This document shows positions 33,942-41,104 of a stretch of DNA of 43,497 bases, in pieces. Within the stretch, counting starts at the first letter, position 1. Each line of letters starts with the position of its first letter. A model generated the notes under the pieces. It did not search any database. It was not told the DNA's origin and saw only the letters and a list, made by a program, of their open reading frames with translations. The stretch comes from DAOUMU01 sp034409055 (GTDB lineage: Bacteria; Chloroflexota; Anaerolineae; 4572-78; J111), in contig DAOUMU010000328.1 in NCBI GenBank assembly GCA_034409055.1, forward strand, positions 1 through 43,497. Reading direction: 5' to 3'. The translations under genes and the position numbers were made by a program.

Positions 33942-34256
33942 ATGGCCAAAAATAGTTTGAAGGATGGTAAATTTTTATCGGTTATGATCATTGCGGTTGC
34001 GGTTGGCGCAGCCGGAATCACCTTTATGTTCAAGCTTTACGAATTCGTCGCGGCTTCGGTGACCGGTATTTTGCCCGGCATTGTCACCGCCACCGTGTTG
34101 CCCTATTTCTTTATCAGTGGGGGGTTCTTACTCCTGGCTGCCTGGGCCTGGGCCGGGGGACATTACAAAGACATCGAGAATCCCAAGCGTGATATGCTGT
34201 TGCAAGAAGAAGAGTACGAAAAATTAGAGCGTCAAAACAAGCTCTTTTACGAGTAG
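33942..34256 (+). CDS. Small two-helix membrane protein of the oxidase cluster
   Basis: 104 residues from ATG at 33942, with GAGGAG eight bases before it, 16 bases after ccoO. Two hydrophobic helices (FLSVMIIAVAVGAAGITFMF and ILPGIVTATVLPYFFISGGF, running into LLLAAWAWAGGHY) are followed by a charged tail (LLQEEEYEKLERQNKLFYE). No family is recognised. Its place suggests an accessory subunit in the manner of CcoQ or CcoH, but no sequence similarity is visible. Confidence 0.8.
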   Translation: MAKNSLKDGKFLSVMIIAVAVGAAGITFMFKLYEFVAASVTGILPGIVTATVLPYFFISGGFLLLAAWAWAGGHYKDIENPKRDMLLQEEEYEKLERQNKLFYE

Positions 34257-34268
34257 GAAGGAAATATC

Positions 34269-34742
34269 ATGAGACGACCCTCTCAGAAAGCCACTCTCTT
34301 CTTTATCGTAGCCCTGGGGGCCGGCTATGCCATCTCTGTGGTCCTTATGACTGTCGTTTTGCAAGCGCCCCTGCGACTTTATGGTTTTGCTAACCTATCC
34401 CTGGTGGCCATCCTGATCGCCGTTCTTATCACCATCTGGCTCGACAAACCTTTTGGTTTGGACCTCTTTAAGTGGCGCGAAAAACCGCCTCGAGCAGAAG
34501 AGGAAGTCACTCCGCAACCCGAAGCAGCGGTGACCGAAACAACGCCTCTTGAGACACCCGAAATACCTTCGGGCGCTGGGTTTCCCCATGAGGTCCCCTC
34601 GGAGCATTGGCAGGCGGACTTTGGTGATAGTAAACAAGTCTATGAAGGTTCGGCCCTACCCATCTGGATACTGGCCGGATGGGCCACCTTTATTCTGTGG
34701 GCGGTGATCTACCTGATTTCCGGTTTACCCGGTGCGTTTTAA
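34269..34742 (+). CDS. Membrane protein of the oxidase cluster, three helices
   Basis: 157 residues. Two N-terminal helices (ATLFFIVALGAGYAISVVLM and LYGFANLSLVAILIAVLITI) are followed by a Glu/Pro/Thr-rich linker (about 75-110). A final helix (SALPIWILAGWATFILWAVI) ends the protein. The last helix resembles the N-terminal membrane part of CcoP by its xLPxWxLxxW pattern, but no heme motif exists. AGGAAGGAA lies before the ATG and the gap to the previous gene is 12 bases, so it belongs to the operon. Function is unknown. Confidence 0.78.
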   Translation: MRRPSQKATLFFIVALGAGYAISVVLMTVVLQAPLRLYGFANLSLVAILIAVLITIWLDKPFGLDLFKWREKPPRAEEEVTPQPEAAVTETTPLETPEIPSGAGFPHEVPSEHWQADFGDSKQVYEGSALPIWILAGWATFILWAVIYLISGLPGAF

Positions 34743-34802
34743 CGACACCAGAGGAGTTATCACGAGTGTTGACACACCACCAATGATGAAAATATTCGTA
34801 CC

Positions 34803-34828
34803 GTAGGGCAAACTTAAGTTTGTCTTAC
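34803..34828. repeat. Short palindromic repeat
   Basis: GTAGGGCAAACTT (34803-34815) is followed directly by its near reverse complement AAGTTTGTCTTAC (34816-34828). It belongs to the same family as the inverted repeat at 31031-31090. Confidence 0.6.
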
Positions 34829-34858
34829 AAGGTCTATTTACAGAGGAGATTGAAAGCG

Positions 34859-35719
34859 GTGGTACGTTGGAAAATAGGGATCGGGTTTGGGCTGGTGCTG
34901 TTATTGTTGCTGACAGCTTGTAACCCCAATACCCAATGGTCAACCCAGAATAAAGCTGCCCTTGCCGCAACGAATCTGTTAGAGCCTGACAGCGTTTGCT
35001 CGGTCAATCACCCCACCACGGCCTCAAGTTTTTTCGTGCTTTTGGGTACCGGCCTGCTGACGGGCCTGAGCCACTGTGTGGGGATGTGTGGTCCCCTGGT
35101 TGGGGCCTTTGCTATGCGTCGTCGGGCCGAAAGGCGAGAGGTCTCTACATCCCTCGGGCTTTTCCAAACAGGGCGGCTAGCCACTTATCTTGGGCTTGGC
35201 ACGGCCTTGGGTGCTATGGGCTACGTCTTGGCTACGGCCATTCGTGATTGGCAAGGGGTTATCTCCATCGCCCTCGGTCTGTTAATGGCTTTGTTGGGGC
35301 TGAGTCTGTTGGGACTATTGCCCCTCCAGCGTTGGCTTGCTTCTGTGGCTTTGACCGGCCTGATCACTGATTGGATCAAGCAGTTGATGAGTTCTAACCA
35401 TCCAGCCGCCCCCTTTGCCCTGGGCTTGACCAACGGTTTGTTACCCTGTGGCCCTGTTTATGCGATGGGGCTGTTGGCTGCGATTAGCGGCGACCCTCTA
35501 AAAGGGGCCAGCATTATGCTGATTTTCGGTCTGGGGACCCTGCCGGCGATGTTGGGTCTTGGTTTCTCGGCCTCGCTGCTGAGTAAACGCTTACGGGGCC
35601 ACCTTTACCACCTTGCCGCCATGTTAGTGGTCCTGGTCGGCTTGCAGCTCGCTCTACGTGGCCTGGCCTTAAATGGGCAGGTGGCCCACGCCGCCATTGG
35701 AGGGGTGATGTTATGGTAG
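34859..35719 (+). CDS. TauE/SafE-like membrane protein, probable copper handling
   Basis: About 286 residues. The family motif LLTGLSHCVGMCGPLVGAFA is followed by FQTGRLATYLGLGTALGAMG, and a second half-motif LGLTNGLLPCGPVYAMGLLA; six core helices. Conserved Cys in HCVGMCG and PCG are the kind implicated in metal handling. Members of this subgroup lie beside CcoI in cbb3 clusters. The N-terminus looks like a lipoprotein signal (LVLLLLLTACNPN). I chose GTG at 34859, ten bases after GAGGAG; TTG at 34850 is too close to it, and the open frame extends to 34820. The end overlaps ccoI by 7 bases. Confidence 0.87.
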   Translation: MVRWKIGIGFGLVLLLLLTACNPNTQWSTQNKAALAATNLLEPDSVCSVNHPTTASSFFVLLGTGLLTGLSHCVGMCGPLVGAFAMRRRAERREVSTSLGLFQTGRLATYLGLGTALGAMGYVLATAIRDWQGVISIALGLLMALLGLSLLGLLPLQRWLASVALTGLITDWIKQLMSSNHPAAPFALGLTNGLLPCGPVYAMGLLAAISGDPLKGASIMLIFGLGTLPAMLGLGFSASLLSKRLRGHLYHLAAMLVVLVGLQLALRGLALNGQVAHAAIGGVMLW

Positions 35720-37953
35720 CGTGCGTCCTGTGTGGTCTGCCGGCCACCCACCCGATTACCGACACCTTTGACGACCAGGCGTTAACGTTTTGTTGTTATG
35801 GCTGCCGCCACATTTACGAAGTTGTTGCCCCGGACCTGGCCCGGGGCGTGGATTTACACCGGGCCATGGGGCAGGCCGGGCTGGATCTCAATGCCCCTTG
35901 TTGCCGGGGGATTATCTGCGGCGACCCGGCGGAAGAGGCCGGCAATACCCTCTCCCGCCTTATGCTCAATGCCTTCCTGGCCATGATGGTGATGGTACTC
36001 AGTCTGGCCCTCTACTCCGACTTCTTTTTCGCCGACTGGGGTGAAAGTGGCCAGAGCGTGCGCTCCATCCTGCAGGTTATGGCGATGCTTTTCGCCACCC
36101 CCGCCGTGCTACTGCTGGCTCTGCCCATTCTGGAAGATGCCATCTTTACCTTTCAGGTGTATGGCCGCTTAACCACCAGTGCCCTGATTGCCGCAGGCAG
36201 TCTGGCCGCTTATGGCCTGTCGGTCTACGCTACCTTCACCGGCCGGGGGCATACTTACTTTGAAACAGCCACGATGACCCTGCTGTTGGTCACCCTGGGC
36301 CGCTGGCTCGATGCCAGAACCCAGGTGGAGGGCAATAAGGCCCTGGATAAACTGTTGGCCCGCACCCCGACCGAGGCCAGCCTGCTGAGGCCCGACGGTC
36401 AAGAGGTCCGTACGCCGGTCGAGCAACTGCGGGTGGGCGACCGTATCCGGGTTCGTCCCGGCCAAAACTTTGCCGTGGACGGCCGGGTGATCACTGGCGA
36501 GGGCAGCGTGAACGAAGCCAATATCACCGGCGAGTCTGCCCCGGCCTATAAAGGTCCTGGCTACACGGTTTACGCCGGCACCATTAACCTTGACGGCAGC
36601 TTTGTGGTCGAAACGACCCAGGTTGGTGAAGAGCGGGTGATGGGTAAGCTGGCCCGTTTGCTGGAAGAAGCCCGCTTGCAACGGGCTCCCATCGAGCAGT
36701 TGGCCGACCGGGTGGCGGCCTACTTTGCCCCCACCGTCATTCTCCTGGCTATGGGTACTTTCATTTATTGGACCTGGCAGGTGAATTTTGAATGGGGGTT
36801 GTTAACCGGATTGGCGGTGTTACTGATTGCCTGTCCGTGTGCCCTGGGCATTGCCACTCCCTTGGCCATCTGGGCCGCGTTAGGCCGGGCTGCTCAAAAG
36901 GGCATCCTGATTCGTAACAGTCTGACCCTGGAAAAGTTGTCAAAAATTCGGCGTATCTTCCTCGACAAAACCGGTACGCTGACAACGGGGCAATCCAGGT
37001 TAACCGAGATTGTTGAGGGCCCCCCCGGCCCCCCACAGGGGGGAGAGGAGGTAGTACCGGAGGGTGAGCAGATTCGCCATTCGCAGATTCGCCATTCGCC
37101 CATTCGCAGATTCGCAGATTCTCTTTTGCAAATCGCCGCCTCTTTAGAACACGGCTCTGAACACCCTCTGGCTCGTTCCATTCAGGCTGCGGCCCAGGCC
37201 CAGGGGTTATCCCTGCTGCCGGTCGAGAAGTTTCGGGCTATGCCCGGCCTGGGTATTAGGGGTTGGGTAGAGGGGCAGGAAGTGTTTGTCGGGAGTTGGC
37301 GACTGGTCGAGCAACAAGGGTTAGACCTGTCCGATGCTTTGCTGCACGAGCGCCAACGTCTGGCGCAAGGGGGATTGACGGTTATTCACGTCGGTTGGGG
37401 AGGAGTGGTACAGGGCTTGCTGGGCCTGGCTGAAGAGATTCGGCCTACGGCCCAGCCGGCCCTGGCCGCCATGCAAAACCAGGGGCTTTCTATCCGGGTG
37501 CTGACCGGTGATAGTGCGGCGGCCGGGACAGCCCTGAGCCAACATTTGGGGGTGGCCGTGCAAAGCGAGTTGCTGCCGCACGATAAGGTCAGCCTGATTG
37601 AAAAGGCCGAGGCTAAGGGGCCGGTTGCCATGTTGGGCGACGGTCTGAATGACGCCCCGGCCCTGGCCCGGGCCAGCGTGGGCCTTGCTTTGGGGTGCGG
37701 GGCCGACGTTACCCGCGAGGCGGCCGACATCAGTCTGCTGGGTAACGACTTGACCCAGGTGACCTGGTCCATGGCCCTGGCCCGGCGAACCTACCGCACC
37801 ATTGGCTGGAACCTGGCCTGGGCGTTTGCTTATAACGTCATCGGCATAGGCCTGGCTATGGCCGGGATGCTCCACCCCGTACTGGCCGCTGCGGCTATGG
37901 TCATTAGTAGCGGCCTGGTGGTCGGGAATTCTTTGCGTATTCTTAAGTTTTAA
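35713..37953 (+). CDS. ccoI: Copper-translocating P-type ATPase CcoI/FixI
   Basis: A 746-residue P1B-type ATPase. The N-terminus has CVLCGLPATHP and FCCYGCRHIYEVV, the Cys-rich metal-binding module of CcoI-type pumps rather than a classic HMA domain. The TGES-like loop is ANITGESAPAYKG. The metal site is ACPCALGIATPLA (CPC). The phosphorylation motif is FLDKTGTLTTG, the His-Pro is in HGSEHPLARSI, and the hinge is MLGDGLNDAPALARA. It exports copper for assembly of the CcoN binuclear centre. A repeat-derived stretch (37020-37121) is inserted between the DKTGT and HP motifs. The start overlaps the SafE-like gene. Confidence 0.96.
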   Translation: MVACVLCGLPATHPITDTFDDQALTFCCYGCRHIYEVVAPDLARGVDLHRAMGQAGLDLNAPCCRGIICGDPAEEAGNTLSRLMLNAFLAMMVMVLSLALYSDFFFADWGESGQSVRSILQVMAMLFATPAVLLLALPILEDAIFTFQVYGRLTTSALIAAGSLAAYGLSVYATFTGRGHTYFETATMTLLLVTLGRWLDARTQVEGNKALDKLLARTPTEASLLRPDGQEVRTPVEQLRVGDRIRVRPGQNFAVDGRVITGEGSVNEANITGESAPAYKGPGYTVYAGTINLDGSFVVETTQVGEERVMGKLARLLEEARLQRAPIEQLADRVAAYFAPTVILLAMGTFIYWTWQVNFEWGLLTGLAVLLIACPCALGIATPLAIWAALGRAAQKGILIRNSLTLEKLSKIRRIFLDKTGTLTTGQSRLTEIVEGPPGPPQGGEEVVPEGEQIRHSQIRHSPIRRFADSLLQIAASLEHGSEHPLARSIQAAAQAQGLSLLPVEKFRAMPGLGIRGWVEGQEVFVGSWRLVEQQGLDLSDALLHERQRLAQGGLTVIHVGWGGVVQGLLGLAEEIRPTAQPALAAMQNQGLSIRVLTGDSAAAGTALSQHLGVAVQSELLPHDKVSLIEKAEAKGPVAMLGDGLNDAPALARASVGLALGCGADVTREAADISLLGNDLTQVTWSMALARRTYRTIGWNLAWAFAYNVIGIGLAMAGMLHPVLAAAAMVISSGLVVGNSLRILKF
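37020..37121. repeat. Repeat-derived insert within ccoI
   Basis: The first part (37020-37052) contains CCGGCCCCCCACAGGGGGG and recurs at about 39030-39062. The second part (about 37070-37121) is an irregular tandem of 7-8-bp words of the type ATTCGCC/ATTCGCA. Together they encode about 34 residues (GPPGPPQGGEEV...EQIRHSQIRHSPIRRFADSL) in frame. Confidence 0.8.
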
Positions 37954-37987
37954 GGCCTGTTGGGTGTGGGCTGGGTGCTGGTGGCGG

Positions 37988-38072
37988 AAGGCCGCCAGGT
38001 TACGAACCTGGCTAGAGCAGAAATGACCCTAAAACGAGCCAAGGCCGCCAGGTTACGAACCTGGCTAGAGCA
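37988..38072. repeat. Two direct 32-bp copies, each with a palindrome
   Basis: Identical copies at 37988-38019 and 38041-38072. Each contains the palindrome CCAGGTT-ACG-AACCTGG. They occupy the gap between ccoI and the next gene and end about 33 bases before its start. Confidence 0.9.
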
Positions 38073-38105
38073 AGAGAAAATCGATCTGGATAATGGAGGA
38101 TTAGG

Positions 38106-38681
38106 ATGATACAAAATTTCTTGAGGTCTCTGAAACAACAGTTTTGGCCGATCTCGGCTTTGATTTTTTGTCCATGCCATCTGCCCCTCAGTATGTCGGC
38201 TATAGCCAGCCTGACGGCAGGTACGACCATCGGTGCTTTCATTTCGACCTACTATAGCTCTATTGAGACCGTCCTGGCGGTTGCATTTTCCTTTTACTTT
38301 GTGCTGGCCTTTATGATCTGGGTCGTACGCGGTCCCCGGCCAGCCGAAGGGGCTGTCTGTGCCGTCGATGCCAAAGGAAATCGACGGTTGAGTGGCTTGT
38401 CCACCCGGCAGATTATTGTGTGGGGTGTCATTGGTATGTTCACCATGCCGGCCCTGGTGGCCATTAGCGTCTTCACCAGACAAGAATTTTTCAACGAGAC
38501 CGTCACTCAAATCGTGGCCCTGGACACGGTATTCACCTCCGGTTTTGTCTGGCTCATCAGCCTGGCCACGGTGGTGATGATCCCGGTGATGGTCATCTGG
38601 CTGGTCTGGATGTGGTTGGCCTGGTCCAAGGCCGATTTCTCCCAGGCCGACCCCGAGCATTGGAGTTATGAGTATGACTAA
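38106..38681 (+). CDS. CPCHLP-motif membrane protein of the oxidase cluster
   Basis: 191 residues. The N-terminal helix carries LIFCPCHLPLSMSAIASLTA, close to the CPCHLP helix of MerE-type mercury transporters (Cys-Pro-Cys-His-Leu-Pro then AGTT-GAF; here AGTTIGAF). Three further helices follow: VLAVAFSFYFVLAFMIWVV, IVWGVIGMFTMPALVAISVF, and a long last one (SGFVWLISLATVVMIPVMVI). MerE has only about 75 residues, so this is a larger protein with a MerE-like start. Beside ccoI it is a candidate copper or other soft-metal transporter. GGAGGA precedes the ATG. Its last codons are duplicated downstream (38810-38838). Confidence 0.82.
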   Translation: MIQNFLRSLKQQFWPISALIFCPCHLPLSMSAIASLTAGTTIGAFISTYYSSIETVLAVAFSFYFVLAFMIWVVRGPRPAEGAVCAVDAKGNRRLSGLSTRQIIVWGVIGMFTMPALVAISVFTRQEFFNETVTQIVALDTVFTSGFVWLISLATVVMIPVMVIWLVWMWLAWSKADFSQADPEHWSYEYD

Positions 38682-38842
38682 AGATTTCATTACCCGACAC
38701 GGGGAGAGAAACCAGGTTTTTTGTCGTCTGAACCAAGCTAATCGTTGCCTTTTGAGCATTCTGGAGCACCAAAAATGCCTTAGCAAGCGAAAAACCTGGT
38801 TTCTGATTTCCGAGCATTGGAGTTATGAGTATGACTGAAGAT
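38653..38842. repeat. Gene-junction duplication around a palindromic insert
   Basis: A 33-bp sequence (38653-38685) recurs at 38810-38842 with one difference. It covers the end of the CPCHLP gene (EHWSYEYD, stop) and GGAG-ATGAGTATGACT, the start signals of the next gene. The 124 bases between hold a perfect 15-bp inverted repeat (38707-38721 and 38790-38804, AGAAACCAGGTTTTT). A frame from 38668 stays open across the insert and again ends SEHWSYEYD. Confidence 0.9.
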
Positions 38843-39223
38843 AAGGGTGTATCCGGCGAGCAATACCTGGAGGTAAAGGGGGGGCATGGCCCCTCGGCCT
38901 CCTCCTCGAGCCAAGAGCTTTCTAACTCAGAAACAGTCAAGCCAGGCCAAAAGTGGCCCTTAAAAACGCTCATCGAAATTTTGCCGATCATCATTGCCCT
39001 GACGGCTATTTTCAGTTATTCCACGATGGCCCCCTCCGGCCCCCCACAGGGGGGAAAGGAGGTTGCTTTAGTCACGCCGTTGGAGCAAGTGCTGGGCGGT
39101 GTGCCCCTATGGGTGGCCGGCTTAATGGGGCTGGTGGCAGTCAGTGGTACTTTGGGGATGGTCTGGCTTATTTATATTTTCAGCCGGGCGCCGGTCGCGC
39201 CTGATGGCAGCAGTGAGGAGTAA
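38825..39223 (+). CDS. Two-helix membrane protein of the oxidase cluster
   Basis: Up to 132 residues; an ATG at 38831 is better spaced (8 bases) from GGAG than the ATG at 38825. A polar N-terminus (about 45 residues) precedes one helix (LIEILPIIIALTAIFSYSTM) and a second (VPLWVAGLMGLVAVSGTLGM continuing VWLIYIFSR). Between them lies a repeat-derived PSGPPQGGKEV stretch, the same repeat in the same reading frame as in ccoI. No family is recognised. Start signals come from the second copy of the duplicated junction. Confidence 0.7.
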   Translation: MSMTEDKGVSGEQYLEVKGGHGPSASSSSQELSNSETVKPGQKWPLKTLIEILPIIIALTAIFSYSTMAPSGPPQGGKEVALVTPLEQVLGGVPLWVAGLMGLVAVSGTLGMVWLIYIFSRAPVAPDGSSEE

Positions 39224-39317
39224 ATATGTTTAGGGCTATTGGCAGCATGAATAGGGGTCGGGGGTTAGGGGCCAGGGGTTAGGCAGTGAGGCGTAAATAT
39301 GTTTAAGGTTATTGGCA
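39210..39317. repeat. Second gene-junction duplication
   Basis: A 35-bp sequence at 39210-39244 recurs at 39283-39317 with three differences. It covers the stop of the previous gene and the ATG of the next (GTAAATATGTTTA). Between the copies lies a G-rich stretch with GGGGTTAGGGGCCAGGGGTT. The first-copy ATG (39225) leads to a stop after 18 codons; the second-copy ATG (39299) is the working start. Confidence 0.88.
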
Positions 39318-40126
39318 AGAGTAATTGGCTGACGGGTACAATGATATTTTTTATGCCGGTCTTACTGATTTTTTTCCTGGCCAGCCAACTGGCCTACAGT
39401 CAAGTCAAAGGCAAATTTGAGGTGTACCAGAACATTCCAGAAGTAACCCGCCTGTCAGAATTGGAAAGGATGCCGGCGGGCCAGGTGATTATGGTTCGTG
39501 GCCGCATACCCAAAAAGCGGGCACAGGTTGCTGAGGCTATGGGGCCAGGTGGTGAAGGGGTGGCTGCCGGTCTGATCATCTTCCAGGAGCGTCCGGCCGA
39601 CGGTCGTGAAGTGCGTTTTCGGGAGGAGTTTGAGCTGGTTTTTCCGGCGTTTGTGATGGACCTGCCCGATGGGCACCTGGCCATTATGCCCAGCTTGACC
39701 CGCGAGCGAGTCATTCAGCACGAAGGCCATACCGTGGCCGACGGTGACCGCCAGCGTACCGGCTTTCGTCCGGGTGACCTGGTGACCGTGCAGGGTGAGT
39801 GGCAGCCGGGTCAAGTTCCGAATCTGAGTGAAGTGACCGGCATCACCGGAGTCGACAAGATCAGTTTGGTTACGGAGTGGGAGGAGGCCTTTGGAAAGGT
39901 CAGCCGGGTCAGAAATGGGCTGGGACTGTTAACCTTGTTGAGCGTGGTTCTGTTAGGGGGGCAACTGCGTGGGATCAAGGCGAATAAAGTTACGCAAGCA
40001 GAGGAACCGGAAGCATGTGTGGAGAAACCCGGTTTTTCACGGTTTGAGCAAACAATTTGTGCTGAAAAGTCGCTTTTGTTTGCCAAGGATGATAGATTTC
40101 AAGCGAAACCGAAAGCCCGAGGCTAA
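39299..40126 (+). CDS. Membrane protein with GIDE-like outer domain
   Basis: 275 residues. An N-terminal helix (MIFFMPVLLIFFLASQLAYS) and a second helix near residues 205-220 (LGLLTLLSVVLLGGQL) flank a 170-residue beta-rich domain (LSELERMPAGQVIMVRGRIP, FREEFELVFPAFVMDL, FRPGDLVTVQGEWQPG). The pattern resembles an OB-like GIDE domain, a guess by eye. The last 45 residues (EKPGFSRFEQTICAEKS...KPKARG) run into repeat DNA and the stop codon lies at the edge of the array at 40128; the original C-terminus was probably replaced. Confidence 0.72.
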   Translation: MFKVIGKSNWLTGTMIFFMPVLLIFFLASQLAYSQVKGKFEVYQNIPEVTRLSELERMPAGQVIMVRGRIPKKRAQVAEAMGPGGEGVAAGLIIFQERPADGREVRFREEFELVFPAFVMDLPDGHLAIMPSLTRERVIQHEGHTVADGDRQRTGFRPGDLVTVQGEWQPGQVPNLSEVTGITGVDKISLVTEWEEAFGKVSRVRNGLGLLTLLSVVLLGGQLRGIKANKVTQAEEPEACVEKPGFSRFEQTICAEKSLLFAKDDRFQAKPKARG

Positions 40127-40127
40127 A

Positions 40128-40721
40128 GCCATCGGGCTGAAAGAGCGAAGGATGCTAAAAGCACCCTAAAAAGTCAAATTTTAGCCCGATAGGGCTTTGC
40201 TCTTTTAGGGCGGGTCTTTAGGCCCGCAGGCTAACCCACAGGGCAGGGCCATCGGGCTGAAAAAGCGAAGGATGCTGAAAGCACCCTAAAAAGTCAAATT
40301 TTAGCCCGATAGGGCTTTGCTCTTTTAGGGCGGGTCTTTAGGCCCAATACCTTTCAAATAAGAGGTTTCATAGCATGTCATTCTGAGGCAAAGCCGAAGA
40401 ATCTCCTCAGTTGCAGGTCATCGATAGGCTCAGTAGATCCAATTTTCAAGCCCGGAACGGATCACACTCCGCGTTTTGGCCGCTGGACTGTGGTCCAGCT
40501 AGAGCAAATTTGGATGTACTGGGGCTAGCAGTGTGGAGATTCTTCACTCCGCTACGCTCCGTTCAGAATGATATGATCGTTATTTGAAAAGTATTGTCTT
40601 TAGGCCCGCAGTCTAAAAAGCCATCGGGCTGAAAGAGCAAAGGATGCTAAAAGCACCCTAAAAAGTCAAATTTTAGCCCGATAGGGCTTTGCTCTTTTAG
40701 GGCGGGTCTTTAGGCCCGCAG
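40128..40721. repeat. Array of three ~100-bp repeats with a nested element
   Basis: Units lie at 40128-40229, 40248-40345 (continued at 40596) and 40620-40721. They share GCCATCGGGCTGAAA at the start, AAGTCAAATTTTAGCCCGAT in the middle and GTCTTTAGGCCC at the end. Each can fold on itself (AGCC-TCGGGC against GCCCGAT-GGGCT). A 250-bp element interrupts unit 2. This gene-free stretch (40127-40751) holds nothing else that I can support. Confidence 0.92.
40346..40595. mobile_element. Nested MITE-like element with 12-bp target duplication
   Basis: A 250-bp element with 16-bp terminal inverted repeats: AATACCTTTCAAATAA at 40346 and the reverse complement of AATACTTTTCAAATAA at 40595. It is flanked by direct copies of GTCTTTAGGCCC (40334-40345 and 40596-40607). 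The inner part (40374-40575) has inverted ends CATGTCATTCTGA...GAATCTCC like the element at 14086-14201. No open frame inside is convincing, so it is non-autonomous. Confidence 0.85.
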
Positions 40722-40751
40722 TCGGCTTAAACAAGGAGAGGAAGCAGGCGC

Positions 40752-40883
40752 ATGGCAAGACAAGAAGACAACAATAACTCAAACAGTATAGCCCTGGTGA
40801 TGGTGGTCATTGTGGCCCTGGCTATTATTATTATCTCGGCTTTAACTATCACGGCCATTATGAGCGGACCGCCGACGGTTTAA
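40752..40883 (+). CDS. 43-residue single-pass membrane peptide
   Basis: ATG at 40752, TAA at 40881. A polar start (MARQEDNNNSNS) is followed by a single helix (IALVMVVIVALAIIIISALT, continuing ITAIM) and a short tail SGPPTV. AAGGAGAGGAAG lies upstream, although 10 or more bases away. It lies in the oxidase cluster between the repeat array and ccoG. Small one-helix subunits (CcoQ, CcoS) are usual in cbb3 systems, but no similarity is seen. Confidence 0.6.
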   Translation: MARQEDNNNSNSIALVMVVIVALAIIIISALTITAIMSGPPTV

Positions 40884-40900
40884 GGGAGTTCCAGAATTTA

Positions 40901-41010
40901 AATGCTCCCAAAATCGTGCTGCGTGTTGCGTGCTGCGTGTTAAATTTGGCCGAAAACCCTTACGCAACACGCAACACGTAACACGCGGACGATACAGTTT
41001 TGGGAGCATT
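40901..41010. repeat. Long hairpin-forming inverted repeat upstream of ccoG
   Basis: Outer arms AATGCTCCCAAAA (40901) and TTTTGGGAGCATT (ending 41010). Inner arms are GCGTGTTGCGTGCTGCGTGT-like on the left and ACGCAACACGCAACACGTAA on the right. The transcript would fold into a large hairpin about 95 bases before ccoG. Further on, GGGCACAGGTA words at 41034-41073 are related to the interspersed repeats at 20053 and 42080. Confidence 0.85.
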
Positions 41011-41104
41011 ACCCATACTACCCACAGGGCACAGGTACCCGTACTACCTACAGGGCACAGGCGGGCACAGGTATTTTTTTGGAATTGCCTAAAGGGGCTT
41101 GGTA

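Noticed and set aside
37950..38786. 278-codon open frame on the minus strand
   Set aside because: It lies opposite the CPCHLP membrane protein gene, its composition is rich in His, Gly and Arg as expected for an antisense shadow, and it crosses the duplicated repeats.
40128..40721. Repeat array considered as CRISPR
   Set aside because: Only three units of about 100 bp with unequal gaps (one filled by a mobile element); far too long for CRISPR repeats and no cas genes.
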